Shown: positions 21,850 through 34,440, counted from the first letter of the stretch. The stretch: 64,000 nt of DNA from Eleginops maclovinus (GCF_036324505.1 NC_086360.1:3369546-3433545); one strand, 5' to 3'. Notes: generated by a model not told the origin, from the sequence alone. Translations and numbers: made by a program.

Positions 21850-23540
21850 CATGATGGCACACCTAAAGAAACAGCAAGTCTGTGGAGTCGGAGTGGTTGG
21901 AAAGAAGGAAATGTGTTCAGAGACGTGTCTAATAACAACATGCTGCCAAGTTGGAAGTACCTTTATCTTTTAACTCATCCGCAAAGTGTTCCCTCTTTAG
22001 GAAACAGCTTTTCTGTTCACGGATGAGAAGCCTTTAAGATATAAAATCAATCTGGAACTCCATAAAAAGCTGGGCAGTCCCTCTGGTGAGCACCAGTGTG
22101 TGTGATGATCAGAGTATCTGATGAGAGGAGCTGCTCGAGGATAATGGACTAGTTTTTTGACATCCCCTCTTCCTCTCACTAATGGAAGTGTCACCACTGA
22201 AGCCCTGCCGATGCTCCACAGTGGGTCTTTTCTTTGCTTCATTAGCATGGACGTGTTCGCAGAAGTTGTAAATGTTTCACTGCAGTTCCCCCCCGTCATA
22301 GTCATCTGCCCTCCTCCCGCTCGGCTCCTCACAATAAACTCAATTCATGGCTGCTCTACGGAGTACAGGGGTTGCAGAGGCCAGGTGAAATCTGAATAAG
22401 AACCCCCCCCCTCCTCTAACGTGTGTGTCTATCTGCAGGTATACAATGAACAATAAGCAACATTCTTTCTCTGTGCTCTGGTATTTTGGACCGGATCCAT
22501 GCTTCTTTTTTTTTTTCCTGGCTCATTAAGACCTCTTTCCCAAAGAGTTGCTGAGTCATCCTCCAAGTCTGTGAATTTATGATTCAGTTTCAGCAGAACT
22601 TTTGGCTATCCCCTCCGTACCCGCTGCACATTCTCATTTCATTTGTGATTTGTTTTGTAGCGTTTCTTGGCTTTAAAAATACAAGACATTAAGAGCAACC
22701 TTCCCCGCTGAAGGTAATTACGTTAGACCCACTGTTCCCAACATTGTTTATTATGCAAAGAGAAAACCATTGGCCAAAAGCCCGGTGCAGCTAAGGCGAG
22801 CTGACTGACTCCTCTGGACTGTACGGGCGGGAGATATTCAACAGGATGTCGTCCAATCTGACATTCAACTCTGGCTCATTGATGCTATTTGACCGATTGG
22901 TTCCCATGCATGTCTTTAAAGAATGGCTTCCTCCTTAACGTCTCCTGTTCTTCATGTATAATATCTTTCTTTGCCTTGGGTCTGGATGGTGCTCTGTAAA
23001 ATGACTGTGACATTAACACCCCATTAAGCTCACACACACTATTTAATGAACATATAGGTTCACCTGCTGCATTAAAAACAGAACAAATGAACCAATAGAA
23101 AGTGAAACCATAAAGCAGATTCAGGCAGTAGGTGTATATAATTACCCTTAAAGTATTAGCCTACAGAACAGAACCGCTGACAGAGGAAAGAGAACATCTG
23201 ATCCTTTACAACTCACACTGTATGCTCTTTTTAGGTTTTACTAACACTGTAATGCTGCTAATTCTGTAATGTGATTTTTTTTAAAATGCAACAGTAATCG
23301 GATAGCATCTTTATTAAATGTAGCTGTAAGGGATCATAGTTACTCTTCTGTATCCTGATTATGTTATCCTGTTTAATGTCATGATTTAATAAGCCTGCTG
23401 TTGTTAACGTTTTAGGAAACTATTTGCTTTCCTTTATTTGGATATATATTTCAATTTAAAATATATAGAAATTGCAAATAATGTTTAATAAAATGTAATT
23501 TAAGTATGCAGAAATTTAAGAAGCAGAATACCCTTAATGG
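21850..23540. other. Intergenic DNA without recognised features
   Basis: Moderately AT-rich single-copy-looking sequence. I found no convincing exon, RNA gene or transposon terminus. Confidence 0.4.
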
Positions 23541-23745
23541 TCCCACCGAGGGGAATGCACATTCTGCAGTTGACACATCCTAGTGTTAAGAGCAGTGGGC
23601 TGCCATGTGTAGGGCACCCGGGGAGCAATGTTGGGAATGGTGCCTTGTACTCCTCGGTAGCACTTGGTCTTTCGGGGACTTGAACCGGTGACCTTCCCGA
23701 TCCCAAGCCAAGTCCCTATAGATTTCGCCACCACCGCCACTATTA
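23540..23745 (-). mobile_element. tRNA-derived SINE
   Basis: On the minus strand, a head with tggcgaaat (degenerate box A) and ggttcaagtcc (good box B) is followed by a body with gggtgccctacacatggcag, typical of fish SINEs. Not a tRNA gene: the acceptor stem and cloverleaf are not preserved. Confidence 0.65.
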
Positions 23746-23890
23746 AATTGATCTGAATGAACAAAACTAGGATAAGGTTGCATAATATCTCTTAGTTTAT
23801 TGCACAGTTTGAATTAATTGTAAAATGAAAGTTGAGTCAAAATAGTTTAGTTGAAATAATACATTTAGAATGAGTTATAAGTAAAGGCAA

Positions 23891-24277
23891 TTTAAAGAGG
23901 ATGTATTGTGCAAATGTATCTTTCCATGCTTTAATGTTCAGAAAGCTCTTTATTTTTCTCATACTGCCTGTGCTGCAGCACATTTTTTTTCCCCTATGTC
24001 TGAAACCAGAGCCCAGTCTGCTCTGACTGGTTAGCTGGCAAGCTCTGTTGTGATTGGTAAAACACTTAGAGATGTACCGGCCCTTAAAGTTTGGTGGAGC
24101 GCTAGCCAATAGAAGCGTGAGTGTTACATATGGATGTCATTATGTTACAGAAGTAAATAAAGGAGTCCAATGGAGGCGTTTCAGGCAGGGGGACTTTAGG
24201 ATTTTAGCCTTTGCAGACCATTTACATGCACAAAAACATATAAAACACCAGAAGAAGCATAAAACGGCCTCTTTAAA
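23891..24277. mobile_element. TTTAAAGAGG MITE, most complete copy
   Basis: Left tttaaagagg and right cctctttaaa are inverted repeats enclosing a noncoding core with cagagcccagtctgctctga and gcgctagccaatagaag. Further copies lie at about 39,274, 46,600 and 59,967. Confidence 0.75.
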
Positions 24278-24369
24278 AAAAGATAACTTTCAGGTTGAGA
24301 TGAGTGGAGGAGCTTTAGTCAGACTAAAGATTGTAAGACAGGTCTCAGAACAGGAGAGCTTTGTCACGG

Positions 24370-24730
24370 TTCTGTCATGGGGTTGAAAACATGACCCAAG
24401 AGCAGTAGCAAAAACAAGGGGAGGCAGTTCAAACAAACAGGGAGCTTTATTAAAAAGCTGAATACAAAAATACAAAACCGCAGGGACAAACAAGATAACA
24501 AAAGTAAAGAAACGACCAGGAACACAAAGGGCAGACAAGACTAAACACACAGGGACAAATCACAAGACAAGACACAGCTGGGGAGGGGAGGTGAAACACA
24601 GGGACAACAGGTGACCACAATGAGGCAATCAGACAGAAGGGAAACTAGAGACAGGAAGCAATTTGCAGATATGACAGACAGGAATGAAAACATTTCAAAA
24701 TAAAATAGGAAAAAAAACCTATAATCATGA
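24370..24730. mobile_element. Non-autonomous dispersed repeat
   Basis: CA/GA-rich noncoding sequence with gggagctttattaaaaagc at one side and acaagacaagacacagctgg in the core, of a kind abundant in fish genomes. A related element type is at 27,650. Termini are not resolved. Confidence 0.35.
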
Positions 24731-25362
24731 CAAGCTTCATGTGTGGCTTCAGAAGTTTCCTAAGACCTATGAATCATTTATCACAACAGCTAGGAAGCAT
24801 CCACTTGAATAATACACAATATACATCCAGCTGATAAAAATAAATGATATGTACTGATATCTCTACCACAGTCATTCAACTATAGTACGAGCCTCCTAAC
24901 AGCAACAGCCAATGAAAAGGCTCGTTGTTCCTTCCCTAATGTATACATAGCTGCTGTATATATTTCAATGGGGATGGCATTATATTTGGTGGTATAAAGA
25001 GTGTGTTCTTGCAGTGCACAAAGTGCTACCTTCACAGTGGTCAGACCCAATGAAGGGCCTCTCAGCATGTATCCAAATACAGACTGTCATCGGCCCTGCC
25101 CAGTTCCTGTGGGGACGATGCCTGGTACCCCGCTGGAGCAAGAGGACCTCTGGGCGAACAGCCACCCTTTGTTCCTGTGGAGCAGAGCCGGCTCTACCTG
25201 CAGGATTAAGAGTCCGGGATGTGAGGGGGATGGGGTGGTGGTAACTAAATCCTTTTGAGCCCTATCTCACTGTGAATGTATGCTCAAAGGTAAGAAGTGT
25301 TTATTCTGGATTAGGTGTATCTCAGAAAGGAGAAGAGAGATAAATGTTTCTGCATAACTTAA

Positions 25363-25365
<3 letters not shown>

Positions 25366-25425
<60 letters not shown>
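25366..25425. repeat. TC microsatellite
   Basis: About 60 bp of uninterrupted CT dinucleotides. Confidence 0.95.
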
Positions 25426-25428
<3 letters not shown>

Positions 25429-25569
25429 CATTTAGTCCAGCGTTATGCACAGATGAACTTAATGTGTTTTTCATTCTCACGTCCCTAGCCACTATTAATT
25501 CCATTTTTCTTCATTGAATTTTTCTCTCATTCCGCCTCAGGTTGCTTTCACTTTTCCACCTTCACTTTC

Positions 25570-25973
25570 AGTTGCCCATTCCCCTCAATCCAAATATCTG
25601 CCTGAGCACACAACCTAAGCAAACACCTTTTCATGACATACAAAGCCCTCCATAACCTGGCCCCCATACTACCTGACTGACCTCCTCCACAGACACACTG
25701 GACCAACCTCAGGTCCTGGGGCAACAGGGCATTCTCCGTTGCTGCTCCCACCCTATATGGAATTCACTACCCCAACCCAACAGAGACTCTTCCCCCCTCA
25801 CCGCATTCAAAAACTCACTCAAAACCCACCTGTTCAACGTCGCTTCAACCACTGACCACCCCTCCCCCTTTTCTGTTTTTGTTTGTCTCTTTATGTATTT
25901 TTTTGTTCTTCATTTTTGTGTTACTCTCTGTCAAAGCGTGTTTCAGTTTCTACAAAAGTGCTATATAAGTGTC

Positions 25974-26018
<45 letters not shown>
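25570..26018 (+). mobile_element. LINE (L2-like) 3' end
   Basis: Plus-strand text resembles the end of an L2-type pol gene (tacaaagccctccataacct; aaaactcactcaaaacccac), then aagtgctatataagtg and an ATT microsatellite tail at 25,979-26,018. Heavily 5' truncated. Confidence 0.7.
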
Positions 26019-26019
<1 letters not shown>

Positions 26020-27390
26020 AAGCACATTTAGTTGTATCCTTTACATCTGCCTCTCTCTTCATAATCCATTTCATATCAGACAGCCGCAGAAACCCCGAGT
26101 GCTGACACTGAGTAAACGCTATCATTACTTTTCCTTGACTCTTTGCGAGCTAGTCACTTCTTGCTCAATCGTCCTCACAGATATGCCCCTCATGTGCTTG
26201 AAAAGTCAGCTTTATTACTGATGGCCGGTGAAGAAACTGTAGCGCAGTTCTCTCAGCACAATGGCTGCCCTGTCTGAGTGGACAGTCACCGGCTCCAAGT
26301 AACACCTCACTGCATGAGCTAATGCCTGGAATAACAGAGAGTAGATTTTCTCACACACTCCTCACCCGCTGCTGAGCAGTAAGACACTCTTAGGATACAA
26401 ACGGCAAGCTTTCCTTGAAAACACTGATCGCTTTGATGAAGAGTCAAGATTTTTAAAAAATGTTAAGCTTTACTGACTTCATACATTTCTTTATTTAAAG
26501 AGACCCTATTATGCTTTTTGCCTGAAGTGTTGTATTGAAAATCCCTCCAGACGAAGTTTTTCTCCCACACAGTGTTCATATTCAACTGTATATATACATA
26601 TACTGTGTATATAATGCAGGTTTATTTTTATTTATATTTCTTTTCTAAGATGTTCATACTTTTGAATTGTTTATTTCTTATTTTATTTTATTTATATGTG
26701 GAGTGATGTGTATTGTATTGTGCTGCTGCAATGCAAATATTTCGCAGTCTGGTATTAATAAAGTAAATCTTATCTAATCTTATTCATTAAGGGAAGGCCA
26801 AATAGAAACTCCTGCTTGCATAGGGCAGTGCCGTCCTTGACTTTAAAGCAAACAAAGACAAAAGCAGCTAATGATCTTTGCTATCATGGAACATCTGGAA
26901 TTACTGGGTAAAGAACTTGTGGTGATGAAGTGGAACATGACCGAACACACCCTCACCAGGATGACCATGGTGTAGGAGCTCAGCACACACACGCTCAGCT
27001 ACAATGCTGTGGAACTCTTTGTGCTCTTTTAACCCTTAGGAGATCCTAGGGACATTTTGTGCCATTCTGGGCACAACATTTTATTTTCAAGCCATTCTGG
27101 CTGTGTTGAACGAATATAACTCAAATTTGCCAAAGGATATTCATTTTTACTTCTCTTTTGAATCGTCATCTCAGTTTTGTTAAATTAGCCTAAAATGGCT
27201 AAGCTAGGCAAAAACTGACACATTTGTTCCTAGCTACAAAAAATGCCCCATTGAAAACCATTGAAAATGCTTTTTTTTTAATCCCACATTTATCTTTACA
27301 TAAACTAATGAATTCCTTTATGTTAAGATTTCATTTTGTACTACTAGCTTTCAATTTCTTTTTTTTGTATTTGTCATCACATTACTCAGC
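26020..27390. other. Intergenic DNA with short repeat tails
   Basis: 26,640-26,780 ends like a LINE 3' tail (tgctgctgcaatgcaaatat, ataaagtaaatcttatctaa). 27,040-27,230 is an unassigned repeat-like stretch. No gene is seen. Confidence 0.35.
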
Positions 27391-27475
27391 CTCCCCGGGA
27401 GAGTTTACTCTAAGGTGCTGGAAAGGAGGGTCCGACCGATTGTCGAACCTCAGATTGAAGAGGAACAATGCGGTT
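27391..27475 (+). mobile_element. Tiny LINE reverse-transcriptase fragment
   Basis: One open stretch reads LPGRVYSKVLERRVRPIVEP and on to EEEQCG, a phrase typical of fish LINE reverse transcriptases. Only about 28 codons survive. Confidence 0.55.
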
Positions 27476-27649
27476 CCTCTTCAATCTAATTTAACTAAAT
27501 TCCATCAATATGATTGAAATTTCATATTGACAATGCAGAGAATCAGGCTTTTGATTAACACACCAGATAAGTTGTTTAAAGTGAAAACAAATATGAATAC
27601 TGTATATGATATTTTTACAGCAGTTTTTAGGAAGGTGGCATGCTTTTGT

Positions 27650-28060
27650 CACAATCTTTAGACACAAGGCAGTAGGACTCAAATGCATGGCCCCAGGAGA
27701 CAGTTAAAGTATAAAAGAATACTTTATTTCAAAAATACAAAAATAACTCAAGACGCTCACAAGAGGATAAATAAACAAAAACTCTCTCAGTCAGAGGATC
27801 AAAATGTCCTACCAAAAAAGGTACAACAAAAAGGGTTCTCAAAAAGTGGGGCTGGGCTGACGCTGACGAGGGTATTGACACAGGGAGCCAAGAGACCTGG
27901 AACGAGACACAGAACGTGAGTATCAAAATAAAACAGGAATTGGACGACAAGACAAAAATGACTTACAAAACATAAAACAAGACCAACCATAGACCTGGGG
28001 CATGATGAGACAAACAAGAAACCTGACAAGACTAACATTTTGGACGAGACACAACATTTT
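27650..28060. mobile_element. Non-autonomous dispersed repeat
   Basis: Noncoding A-rich sequence similar in style to 24,370-24,730 (tactttatttcaaaaataca; cagggagccaagagacctgg). Termini are not determined. Confidence 0.3.
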
Positions 28061-29050
28061 TGTCCTTAGGAACAATTGTGTTAGGATAGTTAAGGACCTC
28101 CTCAGCGTTAACTTTTAAACAAATAAATAACACACACAATTACATAAAAACGGAAGAACAAACAACAAACAGGCACGACACATCTCCACATGTACATCCT
28201 AATTGTTGTTATATACAGTCCATTTTTTCACACATCTCTTCTTCAGTGCTGCACAGTAGGTCAATCCATGATGTATATTTCTTCTACAATATCCAACCAC
28301 TGACCCGGTCCGGGTGTGAGGCAGGGTGGCAGAACAGGTGGAGGTGCAGACAGACGCAGGAGTAGTTTTGAAAAGAGATTAAGGCTTTGTTTATCAGAGC
28401 TAAGCTGGGGAGGGGAAAAGGTGCAATAAGTCAGTAAGACTGATATTACCTGGCTCGATGTATCGACTGACGAGCAGGATCTAATATCTGACAGTCTGGA
28501 TGTGGAGGGGCAGGGGTCCTGATTGATGATAGGGTCTCAGCTCGTGGGGGGCTGCTCTGATTCTAGCACACCTGTAGACAATCAGAGACAGGGAGAACAA
28601 CCCAAGGAATGATTACTCAGGGTAGTAAAAGTTAATGTAACACCAGAGGGTCACTTTTCCAGCACTGCCATCCAGAATCAAACACAGGTTCAAAGTCCGG
28701 GGCTCGCTGTGTTTTTGGTGTGTTCACTTCATTTTTAATATAGCTTATAAATAGTGAATTTTAATATAAAAATATGAATGATTAATCGAAAATCGATCGT
28801 TATTTCTCCCTACGATCGATTAAGACAATTTAATCGAATGCCCATCCCTACTTGAAACATCTTTCGGAACGTCTGAACAAACATGAAAGTAGTGGTTCGC
28901 ATGTTGAAATGCTGTTAGGTTAGGCTTGCTTGGAAGGGTTAATGTAACAGCTCAAATTGATAACGCTCACAGACTAGCTATTATTGTAATATAAGCTACT
29001 ACACCTGGCTTATGTGATCTCTCTTAGTTAGTAGGTTAGCAGGTAGGTAC
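28060..29050. other. Intergenic DNA with MITE relics
   Basis: 28,760-28,855 contains attaatcgaaaatcgatcg and an inverse cgatcgattaagac, a small inverted-repeat element. The rest is unassigned. Confidence 0.35.
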
Positions 29051-31645
29051 ACGACTCACTTACAGCGAATATATCTGTACTACTTCAACAGCACGCGGGC
29101 GACCGGGCCCCACCAGTCTTTTCGTGCCAGAGACGCCACTGGTCACACGCATCCAGTGGACGAGCAACGGAGCATTCCCTACAGCACGTGCCACTGGATC
29201 AGCTTGCGCCAGCAAGCTACAGGCTACAGAGGAGAACCCACAAAGCGCATCGTTAAGGACACGTTCGCAAGTTTGGTGTTCAATGAGATCCAGTTCGTCA
29301 TCAGCGGGGTCGGCAGCAGTCAGAGCAAGAGCGAGAGGGAAGCAGCCAAGGCACATCTATGCTATGCTGAGGAAGCTAATCTGAGGCTACAACAAGCTAA
29401 ATTGGAAGTGTAAATTGAAAAGCTTAAAAATAAAAGAGAGGCTGCAGCAGCCATTGCTGAAGCAGAGACACTTGAAGCTGCTGCTGATGTAAAGAGTGAG
29501 AGACATAGTTGTGACCTGAACATAGACTGTGTTCCTTAAGAAGCCTCACAAAGCAGTATGTGCTTAATCAACATAAAGAAAGGGATTCAGTATTCCAGTC
29601 ATGTGATAACGGTGACACACAAGCAAAGACAGCGCCGGTCCTTAAGCCACAACGTGCCACCTCCACCACTGAAGCCTGAAGCCAGTCCCTTCTATCGGCA
29701 TCAGAACAATACTGCTTCACATCGTCTCGACTCACAACAGCCTTACATCAGCGCACACAAAGGACATCCAAGAGCCATTCAACGGGTCGCATGAACACAT
29801 CGAGTCCAGCGGTGAGCATGCCTGTGCCCCACTTCAGACCACATCACAACACCCTGCCATCTCCTGCACGACATGCCATACCACCAGACTCCAACAACGG
29901 CTACTCAAAAATAAATGTCAGATATCTAGCCCACCGAGAGCTTGTGGCTACTGGCTTGCTTCAATTCAATGACAAGCCCCAAAACTACAAAGCATGGAAA
30001 CGTTCCTTTCTAAATGACATCAGCGGCCTAAACCTGACACAGAGCGTGAAGATGGATCTCCTGCTCAAGTGGCTCGGCAAGGAGTCAGCGGAGCACGTTG
30101 AGCAGATAAGAGCAATACACATCCACCGCCCATCAGCAGGACTGGCCATGGCATGGGAAAGGCTTGACCTAACGTATGGCTCAGCTGAAGTAATAGAACA
30201 GAAGTTAGACCTGAGGTGGGTCATTGTTGGAAATGTGTGCCTAGGTAATGTTCACAGACCACTGACAATTAGCACATTCCACACAAACACAACAGAGCTG
30301 CAACGGCCCACTCTCTTTGAAGCATGTCCTAACGTGTTCCATGTAAAGGAGAGGTTCAGCGGCACCCAGGCCACCAGTGAGCCCCCAGCGTATCCTGAAG
30401 ACCAGCCTGTCTGTGAAGCCGACCACCTTGGATGCACGGTGTTCAGGCGGACCACGGACAACAACCAGGTGGCCCCCTCCATCCAGGATGCCACATTTAT
30501 GGAGATAATGGATGAAGGAGTACAAAAAGACTCAAACAACAGCTGGGTGGCGCCATTACCGTTCAAGAGTCCGCAGCCACGGCTCCCAGACAAAAGGCAA
30601 CAGGCGCTGAGGCGTCTCATGTCTCTCAAGCGGAACTTTGAGAAAAAGCCTGAGATGAGAGACCACTTTCTCGCCTTCATGTACAACATGTTTCAGAATG
30701 GTCATGCTGAGTTAGCCCCCCCTCTCAGCCCTGATGAAGAAAGGTGGTACTTACCAACGTTCGGGGTATATCATCCGAAGAAACCTAAGAAAATCCGTGT
30801 GGTGTTTGATTCCAGTGCCCAATACAATGGCGTATCACTCAACGATGTGCTGTTAACAGGACCTGTCCTGAATAACACACTACTCGGAGTGCTGATCCTG
30901 TTCAGAAGAGAGGCCATCGCCTTCACAGCAAACATAGAACAGATGTTCTATTGCTTCCTGGTAAGAGAAAAAGACCGTAACTTCTTATGTTTCCTCTGGT
31001 TCCAGAACAATGACCTCTCCAAAGCCATCGTGGTTTACCACCTGAACGTCCATGTCTTTGGTAACAGCCCTTCACCTGCAGTGGCTATTCACGGTTTACA
31101 CAAGTCTGTTCAAGACAGCAACTTCCACGTAGACCCAGATGTGCAGCACTTCGTGATGCGTGACTTCTATGTCGATATTGGGCTGAAGTCCCTGCCCACA
31201 GTTCAAGCTGCTGTCAGCCTGCTAAAGAGGACACAGGATGTGCTCTCCAAGTCGAATCTAAGACTGCACAAGTTTGCGGAGAACAACAAAGAGGTCATGG
31301 ACGCCGTTCCATCCAGTGACCACGCAAGTGACCTCTACAAGTCCCAGTGGCGACAGGTTCAGCATCTGTCCAACACCTTCTGGGACCGTGGGAGGAAGCA
31401 ATTCCTCCCAACACTGCAGGCCCGCAAGAAATGGCAGTCCGCTCAGCCAAACATTCAGCCAGGAAGCATTGTTTCTTGCTCCTTAAGAACAGCCAAGAAC
31501 CTAGGAATGAATGGCCTCTTCGACTGATTACACAGGCCTTTCCTAGCAAAGATGGGAAAGTGCGCCAGGTTGAGGTGAAGATAATCAAACCAGGCGGGAC
31601 TAGCCTCTTTCTCAGGCCAGTCAATGAGTCAACATGCTTTTTTTT
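29050..31645 (+). mobile_element. Internally deleted BEL/Pao LTR retrotransposon
   Basis: Plus-strand segments occur in BEL/Pao order. First is a Gag-type Arg/Glu/Ala helix (29,290-29,500; broken by a stop), then a 578-codon open frame (29,791-31,527), then the end of the integrase tail in another frame (about 31,553-31,630, VEVKIIKPGGTSLFLRPV). No LTRs are recognisable at either side. The nucleocapsid, protease, RNase H and integrase core are missing. Confidence 0.8.
29791..31527 (+). pseudogene. Chimeric BEL/Pao Gag-Pol deletion product, open for 578 codons
   Basis: The frame holds a DUF1759 Gag-like region (about residues 55-140, FNDKPQNYKAWKRSFLNDIS), a junction near residue 140, and BEL/Pao reverse transcriptase from about 250 (NNSWVAPLPF; LPTFGVYHPKKPKKIRVVFD). 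The metal-binding box reads YVDIG, lacking the second Asp expected for an active polymerase. After another junction near residue 515 comes a DUF5641 integrase C-terminal region (WRQVQHLSNTFWDRGRKQFL). Domains between these blocks are absent, yet no stop occurs. It is either a fortuitously open decay product or a spliced or recombined copy. No enzymatic activity is expected. Confidence 0.75.
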
Positions 31646-31749
31646 TTTCAGGAGAACATTCCTGCCTACTGCAATAACCCTGTACAATAATTCCCCTCTG
31701 GCTGGCAGACAACTCACTGCTTCATAGCTTCTCAGTAAACCGGACTTAA

Positions 31750-31975
31750 CATGCACTCCTTCACACTTAACATTGTACATTTACATTATATTATTATTGC
31801 CTTTTTGTATATTTGTATATTTCATTTTCATTTTTATTCTTTTTTATTTTTACTTTATTTTTTTGTTCTGATTAATTTGTATTTGTTTAGCTTCTCTTTG
31901 TATTTCGCTGCTGCAACGCAAACATTTCCCAGTTTGGGATAAATAAAGTACTTCTGATTCTGATTCTGGAATATT
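31750..31975 (+). mobile_element. LINE 3' tail
   Basis: tttcgctgctgcaacgcaaa followed by gggataaataaagtacttct and a short ttctga repeat resembles the 3' untranslated end of a fish LINE. Confidence 0.4.
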
Positions 31976-32917
31976 AATTATTTTTAAGCATGCAAACAGT
32001 TTGGCCTAACTATTTGATGCACAGGGCTGAACCCCAAAGGATGAGCAACCAGGGTGTTGAAAAGGGGAGTAGGGTAATGGTCAGTTTGCTGGTGGCACAA
32101 CCTTTCAGTCTGGCAGTGTATACAATCCTCTTTCTGACACTCCCATACTGTTTTTATTTCTTTAGCAGACTTTTGAACATGTTTACCTGCTATTAATAGT
32201 ATCAAAGACATGCGGCAGTAATACATTGCAATTCAGTGGCAGCTGTCCACTATTATTTCTAAGATTTCTGGGGAAACTATCCGATCATTGATTTGCATTC
32301 ATTCTTCATGTTAGCTGTTTGTATCATCAGCTGTTTCAGGAGTTAGCTGTGAAAAATAAATGTATGCTCTGTAAAAAAATATATATGTTTCATTCTTTAC
32401 TTTATTTACTGGGTCTATCTGGAAGGACGATTAGAACAAAATGCCCAGAATATAATCCCTTGCTATAAACAGAACATGATTTTGAATCGACTGTCCATGG
32501 GAGTGATAGTTAATAAATCAGCAGTATGGCACCAATAGTACCACACTCACCAGTTGAGATCCCTTTTATACATAAGTTTAAAATGTGTGAATTAGAAGAT
32601 GGATAATTGCATTTCTGAAATGTTTGCAAACTTCACACAGGATAAACCATTTTGCCTTTGGCTCTGCCTTTCCACTGGCGCCCCCACCTGGACAAACGCT
32701 TTCTTGCTTTCTTGCCTCTACACATCCATCTTTGGCCAGGTAATCTTCCAGCACATAAAACTAGCAGTACCACATTTGATTTTCAGACTACAACATGACA
32801 AAATATTGAAAAAGGTCCTCATGCTAGTGTGCTGTTGCAGGGTCGAGCACCCATCCTCCTCCAGGACAGCCAGACAGGAAGGAGAGTCTCTGCACGCCAG
32901 TCAGAGCTTGCGAGGAG
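31976..32917. other. Intergenic DNA, possible exon-like pieces
   Basis: Around 32,640-32,740 an open stretch ends at a plausible donor (tggccag then gtaatc), and at 32,841 a plausible acceptor (gctgttgcag) starts an open stretch that runs into the hAT insertion. I recognise no product. Confidence 0.2.
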
Positions 32918-33978
32918 CAGTGGCGTTTTCTCCCGGAGGCCAAGGGAGGCGTGGCCTCCTCATTTATATTCGATAAAAAAATATCCATGAGTTGGGATTC
33001 ATGACGCACATTTTAGGTTCCAAATATGCCGTGTTTAATTCCCTGATGTCATGTTTTTCTTTGAGCGAGCAAAACAGCGCCCCTATAGGTGAAATACTGC
33101 CATCTAAGGAGGCCCGTTTAACTTGGCCTCCACTACTAATAAGAGTTTTAGCCAATCAGATTGAAGCTCGGCTTGTCACCGAACGCTCATCAAGGTCAAT
33201 CAAACTGTAAAAATTAAAAAAAATGAGGAGGCTAGCTTGTACGTGCCTCCTACACTAATACGTAATTACGTAACCACACACAACCATGCTGTTGCTAACC
33301 GTGAAGGAAGGTTAGAAAGTAAGAATGGATGGCGACGGAGACCCAGAGTTTTTTCTGAGAAACGATTTCACTAAACTACCGTTTGAAATTCAGTTAAAAA
33401 TAAAACAGAAGGGTAGGTCCACTCCGAATCTCGACCTTACTCAGGGAAGAGCTAAAGGAAATACCCGGACGTTTTGTGAAGGGAACTATACGAGAACAGA
33501 CTGGCTAACAGGGAGTGTAATGCTAAATTGTCTTTTCTGCTGGCCATGCCTCTTGTGGGGATCTGTATGACCGGGTCACAGATCATTTCGCCACCATTAA
33601 GGATAGGAGAATGGCATTTCTCTACAAATAGTGAGTAAGCTTACTTTATTTCTTTACGCAGTGTGACAGCCGAGGCTTTCACTTTAGCATCCTGCGGACA
33701 GCGGTGTGAACCCGTCAGAGACTTTTAGAATGTGAGGCCACCTGTAGGCTACAGTTCAGTGTATTATTGAGATTACAAATATGGGTGTAAGGTTTTGTGT
33801 TGTGTTGTGTTTGTTTAAGCTTGTTGCGATATGGTGTCAATAAATAGCAGCAGCTGCAATCATTTGTCCTGATTTATTTATGCTACTTTTAGTCACATTG
33901 TTGACATGGGTATGACGTCATTCAGTAGCTTACGATCTCTCTGGCCTCCTCTGTAAAATTGGCCACGCACCGCTACTG
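32918..33978 (+). mobile_element. Non-autonomous hAT transposon with perfect 8-bp target duplication
   Basis: The element starts cagtggcg and ends ctactg, with identical gcgaggag octamers at 32,910-32,917 and 33,979-33,986. Subterminal inverted similarity is seen (ggaggcc and ggcctcc). Total length is 1,061 bp. An internal frame at 33,325-33,570 encodes only the N-terminus of a hAT-like transposase, so the element needs helpers in trans. Confidence 0.88.
33325..33570 (+). pseudogene. hAT transposase N-terminal fragment (TTF/ZMYM-type zinc finger)
   Basis: The 81 residues from ATG 33325 contain NDFTKLPFEIQLKIKQKGR and then DWLTGSVMLNCLFCWPCLLW, resembling the start of TTF-type zinc-finger transposases (CLFCWPCLL carries the Cys pair). 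The dimerisation and catalytic regions are missing, as expected in a deletion derivative. Confidence 0.6.
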
Positions 33979-34134
33979 GCGAGGAGGCCTGCAGTCTGCA
34001 GACAGTGTCCATGCTGCAGGAACGACCAGACATCTGATCCTCCACCATGTTCCTTGAAATTGTACACAGTTTAATCCTCAAGAGCTGAAGTATTTGACAG
34101 TTTAACAAGAAGGCAAACACATAGGGACAGGAAT

Positions 34135-34440
34135 CACCAGGATCGCCACGATACGACACTATGGCGATACTTAAGCCACGATACGATAGTATTGCGATTC
34201 TGCGAGATGCTAAGTATTGCGATACGATATATTACGATATGGCGCATTTCTGATTTCTTTCTCCGCTGACTCCATCTTTGTTTTAACTTCCTGTCAATCC
34301 CACTGACTTTAGCCATGGCCATGACCGCACAAGAAAAAGCTCAGCACCATCTAGTGGATTGAAAAAGCAATTGTTACCTAAAACTATCATTTGGATTTCC
34401 AGTATGAATAGTTTATAGAATAAAATATCGATACTACTAA
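34135..34440. mobile_element. Degenerate dispersed repeat with GATA-rich core
   Basis: Repeated cgatacgatag/gcgatacgatat motifs within about 150 bp resemble the inside of a fish MITE. Borders are not found. Confidence 0.3.

Noticed and set aside
23650..23745. tRNA gene on the minus strand
   Set aside because: Box B is good, but box A is degenerate, no cloverleaf forms, and the downstream body is a SINE. The same applies to 6172.
24980..25258. Overlapping open frames on both strands around 25 kb
   Set aside because: No domain or splice context; the sequence resembles a transposon remnant and neither frame has a recognisable product.
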